A stretch of DNA of 38,407 nucleotides from an uncultured Veillonellaceae bacterium (GCA_927353735.1 CAKMIA010000013.1:1-38407), one strand, 5' to 3'. Shown: positions 15,596 through 28,091, counted from the first letter of the stretch. Numbers and translations: made by a program. The notes: a model not told the origin generated them from the letters alone.

Positions 15596-16647
15596 GACAG
15601 GCCTCCATAGAGCTTGGCCGCCGCCGCCACGGCGTCCTTCACGGTGCGCACCAGATGAGGCGGCCCGGTGACCTTTACACGGCCGCCATGCCGGAACGCC
15701 CAGGCTGCCGCCGCCTCGGGCACGGCCTCCACCTCGGCCTGCACGGAATTCAGCGTCGCCGAGAGCACCCGCGCCCGCTTCCCGAAATTCTCCATCAGGT
15801 CGGAAAGAAGCGCCGGGTCCATATCGAAGGTGCACAGCTCCGGACTGCCGAAGTACACCGATTCCTGCATTTCCATATACTGCGCCGGGGCGGTGCCGTT
15901 TTCCAGCGCCGCCAGCGATTTCTGGGGCCGCGCCGGCTCGTCGGTGATCTCGATGCCGCTCAGGCGGGACACATAGAACATCCGCACCGCTTCCTCGCCG
16001 TCCAGATTGCCCAGCAGGAAATACCGGCCGTTCGCCGCAAAGAGCGCGCAGGGATTCAACTTGAGACGCCGTTCCTCGCCGCCCAGATTGCGGTCGTGGT
16101 GCCATTTCCCGTCTGCCTCGTAGTGGTCGTTCCAGCAGAGGATCTTCTTTTTCTCCGCAATGGCTCTGGCAAGGAGCACCGCTGCGGGGCGCTGCTTCTC
16201 CGTCTGCTCCGCCGTCTCCGGCCGAGGCAGGCTCTTGGCCGCCGCCCCGACGGTGCTGTGCCGGCTGGTGAAGGAGCGCAGCTTTTCCTGGAGCTGGCGC
16301 ACCCGGAGCGGCGGGAGCGGCGAAAACTGGAGGAGCTCCGTCAGCATTTCCGCCTCTGCCTCGCTCAGGGTGTGCTCCCAGTACCAGTCCAGACTGATGG
16401 CGCTGTTTTTTCCGTTCATGGTGCGCGCCGCTTCCCGGCAGTGCAGGGGGAATCCCGCCTCCTTGAGGCGCAGCAGGTTCCGCCGCACCGATTTCCGGTC
16501 CACGGTCATGCCGTACCGCTCGTCCAGAAGCTCCAGAATGCGCTGCTGGGACAGGGGATGGGCCTCATCGGACTCCCGGTACAGGATCTGGATGATGCGC
16601 ACGCTGAGGAGCGCCTTGCCCTGCACGCTGTCTTTCTGCTCCGCCAT
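15592..16647 (-). CDS. WYL-domain transcriptional regulator
   Basis: 351 aa. WYL proteins combine an N-terminal winged helix DNA-binding domain with a ligand-sensing WYL domain. The N-terminus (LSVRIIQILYRESDEAHPLSQQRILELL, then VDRKSVRRNLLRLKEAGFPL) is the winged helix. The WYL core is LKLNPCALFAANGRYFLLGNLDGEEAVRMFYVSRLSGIEI, followed by the C-terminal WCX-like extension (ESVYFGSPELCTFDMDPALLSDLMENFGKRARVL). ATG at 16647 is 6 nt after the PAP2 gene stop, so it is co-transcribed. Its targets are unknown; co-transcription with envelope genes suggests a role in envelope state, which is inference. Some WYL regulators act in phage defence, but this one is not near the CRISPR locus. Confidence 0.9.
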   Translation of the reverse strand: MAEQKDSVQGKALLSVRIIQILYRESDEAHPLSQQRILELLDERYGMTVDRKSVRRNLLRLKEAGFPLHCREAARTMNGKNSAISLDWYWEHTLSEAEAEMLTELLQFSPLPPLRVRQLQEKLRSFTSRHSTVGAAAKSLPRPETAEQTEKQRPAAVLLARAIAEKKKILCWNDHYEADGKWHHDRNLGGEERRLKLNPCALFAANGRYFLLGNLDGEEAVRMFYVSRLSGIEITDEPARPQKSLAALENGTAPAQYMEMQESVYFGSPELCTFDMDPALLSDLMENFGKRARVLSATLNSVQAEVEAVPEAAAAWAFRHGGRVKVTGPPHLVRTVKDAVAAAAKLYGGLS

Positions 16648-16653
16648 GTCTCG

Positions 16654-17238
16654 TCACCTTCCTCTGTGAAGAAACAGCCGCTCCGCCCACACCGACGCAG
16701 CGGCGATGCCCGCAGCAAGACGGCGCACGGGCCGGCTCACCAGCAGCGTCCCCTCCACGAGGAGCGCGATGGCGGCGCCGCCGAAAATATCAGACGGGTA
16801 GTGAATGCCCGCAAAGATCCGGGAAAAGCCCAGCAGGGCCGAGCCGGCGGCGAGCCATTTCCCGCCGGGCATATGATGCTGGAGCATCACCGCTGCGATG
16901 ACGGCGCTGTTCATGGTGTGATTGCTCGGAAAAGCGGCGTTTGCCTTGTGGCCGGTGAAATTCCAGATACGGCCGTCCCGCGCAAAGGGGCGGGGCCGCT
17001 GCCACAATTTCCCGATGCCCCACGACAGGAGCGAGCAGGCCGCCACGCCGATGAGAGCCGTCACCGCCGCGGTGCGCCGCGCCGTGCGGTCCTCCTTCCG
17101 GCCGCCGAACCACAGCCACAGGCCGTAGAGCACGAAGGCCAGATGGCCGAACCGGGCGATGCCGTCCAGCGTGAAATCCGCGGCGACGCACCGCCCTGCC
17201 TGTCCGTTGATCCGCTTCACCAGTTCCAGTTCTTTCAT
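16654..17238 (-). CDS. PAP2-family membrane phosphatase (BcrC-like)
   Basis: 194 aa membrane protein with the three PAP2 motifs: KLWQRPRPF, PSNHT and SRIFAGIHYPSD. These contain the catalytic His of the second and third motifs. Five to six membrane helices can be traced. Bacterial members of this size are often undecaprenyl diphosphate phosphatases (BcrC type) that recycle the cell wall lipid carrier, but lipid phosphatase activity on other substrates is possible. It lies 18 bp after the small membrane protein gene and 6 bp before the WYL regulator, in one operon. A second, distinct PAP2 protein is encoded at 31580-32095. Confidence 0.9.
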   Translation of the reverse strand: MKELELVKRINGQAGRCVAADFTLDGIARFGHLAFVLYGLWLWFGGRKEDRTARRTAAVTALIGVAACSLLSWGIGKLWQRPRPFARDGRIWNFTGHKANAAFPSNHTMNSAVIAAVMLQHHMPGGKWLAAGSALLGFSRIFAGIHYPSDIFGGAAIALLVEGTLLVSRPVRRLAAGIAAASVWAERLFLHRGR

Positions 17239-17256
17239 GGGTCGTCCCTCTTTCCC

Positions 17257-17478
17257 TTACGGCTTCGGCGCCTCGTCCTTGTCCTGCGCCGCCTTCTCCG
17301 CCGCTTCCTTTTCCGCCTTCATGCGCTTCCAGTAGGATGTATGGCGGAAGATGGCCGCCGAGCCGATGATAAGCAGGCACAGCACGAGAAAGCCGTTCAC
17401 TGCCGTCCAGCCGTCCACCCAGCCGATCTTGTATATGGTGTAGCCCGCCACGACGACGAGCAGAAGATCTGTATTCAT
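17257..17478 (-). CDS. Small membrane protein, 73 aa
   Basis: The start is placed at MNTDLLLVVV, with AGGAGGGG just upstream; the open frame extends 44 codons further but crosses the promoter. Two hydrophobic segments (LLLVVVAGYTIYKIGW and AVNGFLVLCLLIIGSAAIF) are followed by a charged Lys/Glu/Ala tail (MKAEKEAAEKAAQDKDEA). I recognise no family. It is the first gene of the cluster running to gerW. Confidence 0.75.
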   Translation of the reverse strand: MNTDLLLVVVAGYTIYKIGWVDGWTAVNGFLVLCLLIIGSAAIFRHTSYWKRMKAEKEAAEKAAQDKDEAPKP

Positions 17479-17506
17479 AGCCCCTCCTGTATGAATGATT
17501 TTCTTT

Positions 17507-17515
17507 ATTGTACCA
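17507..17515 (-). promoter_or_regulatory. Promoter of the small membrane protein/PAP2/WYL/gerW cluster
   Basis: Extended -10 TGGTACAAT on the minus strand, directly after the TerC terminator and about 28 bp before the start codon. No good -35 box. Confidence 0.5.
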
Positions 17516-17529
17516 TATGAGCCCGCAGC

Positions 17530-17554
17530 AAAAAGAGCGGGGCCCGCCCGCTCT
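17530..17554 (-). terminator. Terminator of the first TerC gene
   Basis: Minus-strand stem GAGCGGG-CGGG-CCCGCTC followed by TTTTT, 12 bp after the stop codon. Confidence 0.8.
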
Positions 17555-17566
17555 CTTCTCTTTTCC

Positions 17567-18220
17567 TTATTTTTTTGCCATGCGCTGCCAGAGCCATCCG
17601 CCCAGAGCAACGAACACGGTCATGCCGATCTTAAGCGGCAGCCCGTACGCTGCGGGCAGGGCCAGAAATTCGTCCGTGGCGATCATGCCGCCGGCCGCCC
17701 AGCCGATGACAAGGCTCCCTGCATAGATGATCCACGGGAAGCGGTTCATCACCTTCACCACCACGGTGCTGCCCACGATGATGATCGGCACGGAGATCAG
17801 CATGCCCACGATCACCAGGAAGAGGTCGCCCTCCGTGGCCGCCACCACGGCGAGCACATTGTCCAGGCTCATGATGACGTCCGCCACGACCACGGTCTGC
17901 ACGGCGCCCCAGAAGGTGCTCTGCGATTCCACCTGGATTTCTTCCTTGCCCTGATGGCCGATGAGCTTCATGCCGATCCACAGCAGGATCACGCCGCCGA
18001 TGGTCTTGAGATAGGGCACCGCCAGCAGCCATACCAGCACCGCCGCCAGCAGGAACCGCGCCAGAATCGCGCCGGCCGTCCCGAAAAGGATGACCTTTTT
18101 CTGCTGCTTCTCCGGCAGCCCCCGGGCCGCCATACCTATGATAATGGAATTGTCTCCGCCGAGCGCCAGATCCAGCAGGATGATCTGCACAAAGACCCAG
18201 GCGCTTCCCATGATATCCAT
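17567..18220 (-). CDS. TerC family membrane protein (paralogue 1 of 3)
   Basis: 217 aa from MDIMGSAWVFVQ, with GGAGG 6 nt upstream; an 8-codon longer frame lacks that site. TerC/YjbE-type proteins are integral membrane proteins linked to metal export, notably manganese, and to tellurite resistance. The family core is present: LLDLALGGDNSIIIGMAARGLP in the first helix pair, with the conserved Asp and Asn, and VVVADVIMSLDNVLAVVAA in the middle. Six to seven membrane helices can be drawn. The last hydrophobic segment ends in WQRMAKK. It is the last of three tandem paralogues on the same strand, each separated by about 105-130 bp, suggesting separate transcription units or staged read-through. 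Confidence 0.92.
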   Translation of the reverse strand: MDIMGSAWVFVQIILLDLALGGDNSIIIGMAARGLPEKQQKKVILFGTAGAILARFLLAAVLVWLLAVPYLKTIGGVILLWIGMKLIGHQGKEEIQVESQSTFWGAVQTVVVADVIMSLDNVLAVVAATEGDLFLVIVGMLISVPIIIVGSTVVVKVMNRFPWIIYAGSLVIGWAAGGMIATDEFLALPAAYGLPLKIGMTVFVALGGWLWQRMAKK

Positions 18221-18264
18221 GACTGTCCTCCTAACTTCCGTCAAACGGGAATACAGAAAAGCTG

Positions 18265-18300
18265 AAATAAGAAAGGGGGGCGCTCTGCAAGCGCTCCTCC
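18265..18300 (-). terminator. Possible terminator of the second TerC gene
   Basis: A GGAG-GAGCGCT / AGCGC-CCCC type hairpin followed by TTTCTTATTT on the minus strand. The stem is imperfect and the T-run broken. Confidence 0.35.
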
Positions 18301-18325
18301 TTCACGCGGTTTGTTTATTTGTACC

Positions 18326-18991
18326 TCATGCAGACTGTCTGCGTTCCATTCTCTGCCAGATCAGGCCGCCCGCTGCCACGAGGACCGTCACGCCGATCTT
18401 GAGATACAGCGCATACGATTCCGGCAGCGCCACATATTCGTCGGTGGCGATCATGCCGCCGGCCGCCCAGCCGATGACCAGACTGCCGATCCAGATGATC
18501 CACGGGAACCGGTCCATGATCTTGACGATCACGGTACTGCCCAGAATGATGATCGGTACGGAAATCAACATGCCGATGATGAGAAGGCCCAGATGGCCGT
18601 TGGTCGCTGCTACGATGGCGAGCACATTGTCCAGACTCATGATGGCATCGGCAATGATGACGGTCTGGATAGCGCCCCAGAACGTGCTCTGTGCCGATAC
18701 GTGCACATCATCTTCCTTGCCCTGATGCCCGATCAGCTTCATGCCGATCCACAGGAGCACCAGCCCGCCGATGGTTTTAAGGTACGGAATCGCCAGCAGC
18801 CATACGAGAAGCACCGCCAGAATGAAGCGGACAGCGATCGCACCGGCGGAACCAAAAAAGATGACTTTTTTCTGCATCTCATGAGGCAGTCCTTTCGCCG
18901 CCATGCCGATAACGATCGAGTTATCGCCGCCAAGCGCCAGATCCAGCAGAATCACCTGGAAAAACATCCAGGCGCCTTCCATAACGTCCAT
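18326..18991 (-). CDS. TerC family membrane protein (paralogue 2 of 3)
   Basis: 221 aa. It keeps the same signatures as its neighbours, LLDLALGGDNSIVIGMAAKGLP and IIADAIMSLDNVLAIVAATNGH, and an almost identical helix order. Between them is a short hydrophilic loop, GHQGKEDDVHVSAQSTFWGAIQT, which is where the three copies differ most and which may set metal preference or partner binding. AAGGAGGG precedes the ATG. It is probably a metal ion exporter of the YjbE/TerC type; the metal cannot be read from sequence. The C-terminus ends QRMERRQSA. Confidence 0.92.
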   Translation of the reverse strand: MDVMEGAWMFFQVILLDLALGGDNSIVIGMAAKGLPHEMQKKVIFFGSAGAIAVRFILAVLLVWLLAIPYLKTIGGLVLLWIGMKLIGHQGKEDDVHVSAQSTFWGAIQTVIIADAIMSLDNVLAIVAATNGHLGLLIIGMLISVPIIILGSTVIVKIMDRFPWIIWIGSLVIGWAAGGMIATDEYVALPESYALYLKIGVTVLVAAGGLIWQRMERRQSA

Positions 18992-19121
18992 GCGCTTCCC
19001 TCCTTCGCCCTGTCATACGATATACAGCTTATACCTTTCACTTATTGCTTTTCATTCCTCTCTCCATATTATGTCATACTTCCCGTCCGGGAGAAAGACT
19101 TTTGTCCGAGAGACTCCTTTT

Positions 19122-19808
19122 TTATGCATGTTTCTTCATTTTTTTCCTGATGCGGCCCATATGCTTCCAGGCGAAGCCGCCCACCGCCACGAGAGCGGTC
19201 ACGCCCACCTTCACATAGAGGCCCCATTCCGGCGGAAGTCCCAGATGGGTATCTGTCACCAGCATGCCCCCGGCCGCCCAGCCGATGACGATGCTGCCCA
19301 CATAGATGATCTGCGGGAATTTGTCCATGATCTTCACCACGATGGTGCTGCCCAGAATGATGACCGGCACGGAAATCAGCATCCCTGCGATCAGCAGACC
19401 CAGATGCTCATTCGTTGCCGCCACGATGGCCAGCACATTGTCCAGACTCATGATGAAATCCGCGAGGATGATCGTTTCCACGGCACCCCAGAAGGTCGTC
19501 TTGGCTTCTACATGGACTTCCTCCTCGTCGCCGCTGTCGGATTCGCCGATCAGCTTCATGCCGATCCATACGAGGACCAGCCCGCCGATCGTTTTGAGAT
19601 AGGGCACGCTGAGGAGCCATACAATGATCGCGGCCAGCAGGAACCGCGCCAGGATCGCTCCTGCTGCGCCGAACATGATGACCTTTTTCTGGTGTTCTTC
19701 CGGCAGGCCCTTTGCCGCCATGCCGATGACAATGGAGTTATCTCCGCCAAGGGACAGATCCAGCAGAATTACCTGTAAGATCATCCATACGTCCTGTGCA
19801 AGATCCAT
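19122..19808 (-). CDS. TerC family membrane protein (paralogue 3 of 3)
   Basis: 228 aa, the longest of the three. Core motifs LLDLSLGGDNSIVIGMAAKGLP and ILADFIMSLDNVLAIVAATNEH are intact. The central loop is acidic (GESDSGDEEEVHVEAKTTFWGAVET), unlike the other copies, and the C-terminus is basic (KHMGRIRKKMKKHA). It is the first of the three in the direction of transcription. I looked for a yybP-ykoY manganese riboswitch upstream, which often controls this family, and did not find one. Confidence 0.92.
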   Translation of the reverse strand: MDLAQDVWMILQVILLDLSLGGDNSIVIGMAAKGLPEEHQKKVIMFGAAGAILARFLLAAIIVWLLSVPYLKTIGGLVLVWIGMKLIGESDSGDEEEVHVEAKTTFWGAVETIILADFIMSLDNVLAIVAATNEHLGLLIAGMLISVPVIILGSTIVVKIMDKFPQIIYVGSIVIGWAAGGMLVTDTHLGLPPEWGLYVKVGVTALVAVGGFAWKHMGRIRKKMKKHA

Positions 19809-20129
19809 ATCTGCTCACCTGCATCCTGTATTACAATTCGCACACATAGAACACAACTTTTTATAAATTCATTGTACACCGAATCCCCTGTACAGGGCAC
19901 CCTGCGTGCTAAAACAAAATTTCTTCAATGACCTATGAAAAACTTATATACCGTGCTGCATCTCCTTATTATCCGGCTTTCTGCCTCCCCGGAAGCCGCC
20001 CTGCCGCCGGTGCCGGCCGCTTTCCCTCCTCCCGACGGAAAAACCGCCTCAGTTGACAAATCTGTCCTGTTTCCCTGAAACCATCCAAGCAAAAAGCCCC
20101 CCTTACGGGAGGCTTCCTGCCGCCAATGT
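19809..20129 (-). other. 321-bp gap upstream of the TerC genes with a perfect palindrome
   Basis: No convincing gene. The right end holds the argH terminator. A perfect 12-bp palindrome CCCTGTACAGGG lies at 19886-19897, with a second TGTACA at 19873-19878 (16 bp centre to centre). It could be an operator for the first TerC gene, about 80 bp downstream. No consensus promoter was identified with confidence. Confidence 0.35.
20092..20115 (-). terminator. Terminator of argGH
   Basis: Minus-strand stem AGCC-T-CCC / GGG-G-GGCT with loop GTAA, followed by TTTTT, about 15 bp after the argH stop. Confidence 0.8.
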
Positions 20130-21557
20130 CTATTCAAGAAATGCGCTGACAGCTTTCCAATCGGCCGCCTGCTTTTTCATGAACGCGATTGCTTCCGCGG
20201 CATGCTGCTGCTGGCGCGCCACCTGTTCAGGGCTGGTGCCGCCGTAGCTTGCGCGGTTCCGGACGCAGGTCTCGATATCGATCGCGTCGTAGATATCAGA
20301 GTCGAAGAGAGGGCTCATTGCCCGGAATTCCTCTATGGTGAGATCCTTCAGCACCTTATGCTGGGTGATGCACTGCTGCACAGCCTGTCCCACCACGGCG
20401 TGAGCCTTGCGGAAGGGCAGTCCCTTCTTGGCGAGGTAGTCCGCCATGTCGGTCGCATTGGAGAAGTCATTCTCCAGCACGGCGCGGGTGTGTTCCCCGT
20501 TCACCGTCATGGTGCGGATCATGCCGGCATAGATGTCGAGGGCGAAGCCGAGCGTGTCGATCGCATCGAATACGCCTTCCTTATCCTCCTGCATGTCCTT
20601 GTCATAGGCGAGCGGCAGGCCCTTCATCATGGTGAGGAGCGCCATCAGATGACCGATGACGCGGCCGGTCTTGCCGCGGACGAGTTCGCAGATATCGGGA
20701 TTCTTCTTCTGCGGCATGATGGAGCTGCCCGTGCAGTAGCCGTCGTCGAGCTCGATGAAATGGAATTCGCTCGTGCTCCACAGGATGAATTCTTCCGACA
20801 GGCGGGAGAGATGCACCATGCAGATGGAGGCAAACGACAGGAATTCCATGAGATAGTCCCGGTCGGACACGGCGTCAAGGCTGTTGCCGTAGCACTTCGA
20901 GAAATGAAGCGCCGCTGCCGTTTCTTCCGGATCGGTGGGGTACGTCGTGCCCGCCAGCGCGCAGGCGCCGAGGGGCGACATATCCGCCATATAGAAACAG
21001 TCCTCCAGCCGGCGGAAATCCCGCTCCAGCATGGCAAAATATGCCAGCATGTGATGCGCGAAGAGCACCGGCTGCGCCCTCTGCAGATGGGTATACCCCG
21101 GCAGAATGACATCCTGATATTTCTTTGAGATCTCGAGAAGCGCTTCTTCCACTTCGATGAGTTTTTCCGCAAGCCGGCCGATCTGGCGGCGCACGTACAT
21201 GTGCGTATCCACCGCAGCCTGATCATTTCTGCTGCGCGCTGTGTGCAGCCTTGCTCCCGCATCGCCGATGGCTTCTGTGAGACGCTTCTCCACATTCATG
21301 TGGATGTCTTCGAGCGCAACGGAAAATTCAAATTTCCCGTCATCGATCTGTTTTCTGATATCCTTCAGGCCGGAGGTGATGTCCTCCAGGTCCTTCCTGG
21401 AAATGATATTGTGATTCGCCAGCATCGCCGCGTGAGCGAGCGACCCTGCGATATCCTCCCTGTACATGCGGCAGTCAAAGGAGATGGACGCATTGAAATC
21501 CTGCGCCGATTTCTCCTCCGCTTTCGTGAAGCGGCCGCCCCACATCGTGTCACTCAT
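20130..21557 (-). CDS. argH: Argininosuccinate lyase
   Basis: 475 aa, normal length. ArgH splits argininosuccinate into arginine and fumarate, the last step of arginine synthesis, in the cytoplasm as a tetramer. The start [12 protein letters not shown] is typical of the family (WGGRF). The fumarase/lyase signature [12 protein letters not shown] is present near residue 280, with the catalytic Ser in its loop. Other conserved blocks are [20 protein letters not shown] and [12 protein letters not shown]. The ATG overlaps the argG stop by 4 nt (ATGA), so the two enzymes of this branch are translationally coupled. Confidence 0.97.
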   Translation of the reverse strand: MSDTMWGGRFTKAEEKSAQDFNASISFDCRMYREDIAGSLAHAAMLANHNIISRKDLEDITSGLKDIRKQIDDGKFEFSVALEDIHMNVEKRLTEAIGDAGARLHTARSRNDQAAVDTHMYVRRQIGRLAEKLIEVEEALLEISKKYQDVILPGYTHLQRAQPVLFAHHMLAYFAMLERDFRRLEDCFYMADMSPLGACALAGTTYPTDPEETAAALHFSKCYGNSLDAVSDRDYLMEFLSFASICMVHLSRLSEEFILWSTSEFHFIELDDGYCTGSSIMPQKKNPDICELVRGKTGRVIGHLMALLTMMKGLPLAYDKDMQEDKEGVFDAIDTLGFALDIYAGMIRTMTVNGEHTRAVLENDFSNATDMADYLAKKGLPFRKAHAVVGQAVQQCITQHKVLKDLTIEEFRAMSPLFDSDIYDAIDIETCVRNRASYGGTSPEQVARQQQHAAEAIAFMKKQAADWKAVSAFLE

Positions 21558-22798
21558 TTGCTGTTCTTTTCCTTCATCAGAGCGCGAATGGTGAGCGGCA
21601 GGCCGAAGAGGTTGATGAAGCCCTGGGCATCTGCCTGGTTGTATACGTCGTCTTCGCCGAAGGTGACGAATTCTTCGTTGTAGAGGGAGTACGGGCTTTC
21701 AGAGCCGTGAGCCATGATGTTGCCCTTGTAGAGACGGAGCGTGACCTTGCCGGTGACCGTCTTGGACGTTTCATCAGCGAAGACCTGCAGTGCTTCGCGG
21801 AGCGGAGCAAACCACATGCCGTCATAGACCAGTTCACTGTATTTTACAGCTGCCATTTCCTTGAAATGGAGGGTCGCACGGTCGAGGCAGAGGTGTTCCA
21901 GTTCCTGATGTGCGTAGAAGAGGATGGATCCTGCCGGATTTTCGTAAACGCCGCGGGACTTCATGCCCACCAGACGGTTTTCAACGAGGTCATCGATGCC
22001 GATGCCGTTCCGTGCGCCGATTTCATTCAGCTTGTTCACCATGTCCACACCGTTCAGCTTTTCGCCGTTCAGTGCGACCGGAATGCCCTGTTCAAATTCG
22101 AGGGTGACCAGTTCCGGCTTGTCAGGGGCATCTTCCGGATCGCAGGTCACGAGGAACATATCCTTGTGCGGTGCGTTGGCCGGATCTTCCAGATCGTCCC
22201 CTTCGTGGGAGAGGTGCCACATATTCCAGTCCATGGAATACGGATATTTCTGGGCTTTCTTTTCTTCTTCCGACTGTTTTTCGTCGTACAGATTGATCGG
22301 TACATTGTGAGCCGCTGCGTAAGCCATCGCATCTTCACGGGACTTGATGGTCCACAGACGCCAGGGAGCGATGATCTTCAGATGCGGATTCAGAGCCTTG
22401 ATGGTCAGTTCGAAACGAACCTGATCGTTGCCCTTGCCGGTCGCGCCGTGGGAAATGGCATCGGCGCCGTATTTTTCAGCGGTCTCCACGAGGATCTTGC
22501 CGATGAGCGGACGGGCGAAGGAGGTGCCAAGAAGGTACTTGCCTTCATATTTGCCGTCAGCCTGGAGCACTTTGTACGCATATTCTTCAATGAATTCTTT
22601 CCGTGCATCGACGGTGACCGCCACGGAAGCGCCGGAGTCCAGTGCTTTCTGATGGATCGCATCGAAATCTTCCGGCTGGCCGAGGTTGACGGTGCACGCG
22701 ATGACTTCGCAGTCATAGGTTTCCTTCAGCCACGGGATGATGCAGGACGTATCCAGTCCGCCGGAATAGGCAAGAACTACTTTTTTAATTTCACTCAT
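21554..22798 (-). CDS. argG: Argininosuccinate synthase
   Basis: 414 aa. ArgG joins citrulline and aspartate using ATP to form argininosuccinate. The start [18 protein letters not shown] is chosen because it is the family N-terminus with the PP-loop SGGLDTS; a frame 17 codons longer starts inside the leader. Further conserved blocks are [37 protein letters not shown] and GRNGIG-like [33 protein letters not shown] precedes the ATG. It leads the argGH operon behind a promoter with a candidate ArgR site. No other arg genes lie in the window. Confidence 0.97.
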   Translation of the reverse strand: MSEIKKVVLAYSGGLDTSCIIPWLKETYDCEVIACTVNLGQPEDFDAIHQKALDSGASVAVTVDARKEFIEEYAYKVLQADGKYEGKYLLGTSFARPLIGKILVETAEKYGADAISHGATGKGNDQVRFELTIKALNPHLKIIAPWRLWTIKSREDAMAYAAAHNVPINLYDEKQSEEEKKAQKYPYSMDWNMWHLSHEGDDLEDPANAPHKDMFLVTCDPEDAPDKPELVTLEFEQGIPVALNGEKLNGVDMVNKLNEIGARNGIGIDDLVENRLVGMKSRGVYENPAGSILFYAHQELEHLCLDRATLHFKEMAAVKYSELVYDGMWFAPLREALQVFADETSKTVTGKVTLRLYKGNIMAHGSESPYSLYNEEFVTFGEDDVYNQADAQGFINLFGLPLTIRALMKEKNSK

Positions 22799-22862
22799 GA
22801 TAAAGCCGCCTTTCTTTTTTCTTTGGTTTGTCAGACATTGGCATGTCATTGAACATGAACTG

Positions 22863-22892
22863 ATTATACAACAGGATGCATAAATATTGCAA
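22863..22892 (-). promoter_or_regulatory. argGH promoter with candidate ARG box
   Basis: Minus strand: -35 TTGCAA (22892-22887), 18 bp spacer, -10 TATAAT (22868-22863). The dyad ATGCATAAATATTGCA (22877-22892), resembling an ArgR/AhrC box, covers the -35 and upstream spacer. A second dyad CATGT/ACATG lies at 22842-22857 near the start of the transcript. ArgR binding would repress argGH when arginine is plentiful; this is inferred from the motif. Confidence 0.65.
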
Positions 22893-23040
22893 CTACTTTT
22901 TTAAAATAATTTTGACACTTTGCAAAAATCCCGTATTTTCCGCACTTTTCACACATTTCATTGCAAAAGATCTGCCGGATTTTCTGCATAAAGGAAATTT
23001 TTATGCATATTTGCCGAGGCAGGCCCCGGAATCTGCCCGT

Positions 23041-23062
23041 AAAAAAAACGCCCGGAGGCGTT
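23041..23062 (-). terminator. Terminator of the DUF805 gene
   Basis: Minus-strand AACGCC-TCC-GGGCGTT followed by a run of T (eight A at 23041-23048), 4 bp after the stop. Confidence 0.85.
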
Positions 23063-23065
23063 CTT

Positions 23066-23467
23066 TCAGATATCGTAGGGATATTCCGTCGGGTCCAGGC
23101 CGTACGGATTCGGACCGTGCTCTCCATGGCGCAGCAGCAGGTAGAGCCCGGCGAAGAGATTGACCAGCGGCAGGCACACCGCGATCCAGAACGGCCACGG
23201 CCGGTGTCCCAGATCGTGGGAGCGGCGCGACACCAGTGAAAAGAGAGACCACAGGATGGGCAGATAGGCCACGCACAGCCACCACACGTGCTGGGAAATG
23301 GCGGTCACCGCCCCCATGAGCAGATACACCGGGAGCACCCGCAGAAAATAGCGCATCCGGTTCAGCCGCCCGTCAAAGGTGAACCACATCCCCTTCACGG
23401 ATTTGTCCGTAAAACCGTCCGCCGTCCCGTACGCGGCCTGCATTTCCTCCCACTGCTCGACCTTCAT
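23066..23467 (-). CDS. DUF805 family membrane protein
   Basis: 133 aa from MKVEQWEEMQAAYG, chosen because AGGGG lies 6 nt upstream; a longer frame reaches back over the gyrB terminator. The DUF805 pattern is clear: GMWFTFDGRLNRMRYFLRVLPVYLL, then a short helix pair and SLVSRRSHDLGHRPWPFWIAVCLPLVNLFAGLYLLLRHGEHGPNPYG. The typical RLHDL-like motif appears as RRSHDLG and the end as GPNPYGLDP. Three to four membrane helices. The function of DUF805 proteins is unknown. It has its own terminator. Confidence 0.88.
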   Translation of the reverse strand: MKVEQWEEMQAAYGTADGFTDKSVKGMWFTFDGRLNRMRYFLRVLPVYLLMGAVTAISQHVWWLCVAYLPILWSLFSLVSRRSHDLGHRPWPFWIAVCLPLVNLFAGLYLLLRHGEHGPNPYGLDPTEYPYDI

Positions 23468-23559
23468 GGCATTCCCCTCATTTCTCACTGCAAGGATCTG
23501 TCTTTTTTTCATCGTATCAGCGTTCTGTAAAATCTCTGTCAAATCCGCCGGCCGGGCAC

Positions 23560-23590
23560 AAAAAAAGAAGCACCGCCGAAGCGGTGCTTT
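23560..23590 (-). terminator. Terminator of gyrB
   Basis: Minus-strand AAGCACCGC-TTCG-GCGGTGCTT followed by CTTTTTTT, about 9 bp after the gyrB stop. Confidence 0.85.
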
Positions 23591-23598
23591 CTCCTGTA

Positions 23599-26936
<3,338 letters not shown>

Positions 26937-26950
26937 GTGGGTATCCTCCT

Positions 26951-27985
26951 TCAGCACTCCTCATCCAGCCGGCAGACAATCTCCGCTGCCTTCACTACAT
27001 CTTCCCTTGTAATTCCTTTATAGAATACCAGCCGCACCGATGTATCCAGAATCGGACGGATCAGCAGCCCCTCTTCCTTCGCCCGTTCGCAAAAGGCTTC
27101 CGGCGATAAAGCGGCATCTTTCAAATCCAGCATCAGAATATTGGTCTGTACATGGTCCTGAAGATGAATGTTCTTCAGCCCCGCCATATGGGCCGCACAG
27201 ATGGCGGCATTTTCATTATCTTCCTTCAGCCGGTCCACATTGTGCTCCAGCGCATAAATGGCCGGCGCCGCAATGATGCCGCCCTGTCTCAGTGCGCCGC
27301 CCAGCAGCTTTCTTACTCCTTTGGCCTTCCGGATAAATTCCCGGCTCCCGCACAGCAGGGAACCCACCGGCGCTGCCAGCCCCTTGGAAACGCAGAACAT
27401 GACGCTGTCTGCATACTGACACAATTCCTTCACCGGAACGCCCAGGAACGCAGCCGCATTGAAAAGCCGGGCCCCATCCATGTGAACCGGTACATGCCAC
27501 CGGTCCGCCAGAGTACGGATCTCTGCCATTCTTTCCGGTGTCGTGCAGATGCCGCCCGTAAAGTTATGCGTATTTTCCACGCACAGCAGGCTGGCTCCTT
27601 CCTTCATGAGCGATTCCAGCTCTTCCGGATCGGGCATACAATCCTTATCCAGATGATAGAACACCGGGCGAAGGCGGGTAAACCGATCATCAAAAGCCGT
27701 CTTTTCACTGCGGTACAGGTGCTGCAATTCATCGATAATCACCTTATCTCCGGGATTGCACCACGTCATCAAAGCGACCTGATTGCCCATCGTACCGGAG
27801 CAGCAGAGAAGAGCCGCCTCTTTCCCGGTTATTTCCGCAGCCATATCCTCCAGCCGGTTGATGGTCGCATCCTCGCCACGGCCATCCGGTCCGAGGCGGC
27901 CGTCATCCCCAAGCGGCGCTGACAAAATGCTTTTCAGCATTTCCTCATCAGGCATTGTCAGTGTATCACTTCTCAAATCGATCAT
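26951..27985 (-). CDS. ltaE: Low-specificity L-threonine aldolase
   Basis: 344 aa from MIDLRSDTLTMPDEEM, the family N-terminus, with GGAG upstream; a frame 15 codons longer is not family-like. The enzyme is PLP-dependent and splits L-threonine or L-allo-threonine into glycine and acetaldehyde. The PLP lysine is Lys201 in VMFCVSKGLAAPVGS. VHMDGARLFNAA contains the Asp that binds the pyridine nitrogen, and VENTHNFTGG is the conserved substrate loop. It is the first gene of a two-gene operon with the DAACS symporter, which suggests uptake and breakdown of the same amino acid; this is inference. Confidence 0.94.
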   Translation of the reverse strand: MIDLRSDTLTMPDEEMLKSILSAPLGDDGRLGPDGRGEDATINRLEDMAAEITGKEAALLCCSGTMGNQVALMTWCNPGDKVIIDELQHLYRSEKTAFDDRFTRLRPVFYHLDKDCMPDPEELESLMKEGASLLCVENTHNFTGGICTTPERMAEIRTLADRWHVPVHMDGARLFNAAAFLGVPVKELCQYADSVMFCVSKGLAAPVGSLLCGSREFIRKAKGVRKLLGGALRQGGIIAAPAIYALEHNVDRLKEDNENAAICAAHMAGLKNIHLQDHVQTNILMLDLKDAALSPEAFCERAKEEGLLIRPILDTSVRLVFYKGITREDVVKAAEIVCRLDEEC

Positions 27986-28049
27986 AATGAGCTCCTTTCT
28001 ATTCTTTTTACATTCTAAATAAATAATCAATCAATATAAATCACTCATG

Positions 28050-28079
28050 ATTTTATCACTCCGCATTGTATTCCCTCAA
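28050..28079 (-). promoter_or_regulatory. ltaE promoter
   Basis: Minus strand: TTGAGG (28079-28074), 18 bp, TAAAAT (28055-28050). An ATCA...TGAT dyad follows at the -10 region. The 60-nt leader is AT-rich. Confidence 0.45.
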
Positions 28080-28091
28080 GACACTTCTGGT

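Noticed and set aside
19809..20090. yybP-ykoY manganese riboswitch upstream of the TerC genes
   Set aside because: Such a switch is common before this family, so I looked for its conserved loops on the minus strand and did not find them.
19925..20137. 70-aa open frame between argH and the TerC genes
   Set aside because: It crosses the argH terminator, has low-complexity Gly/Ala content and no ribosome site.
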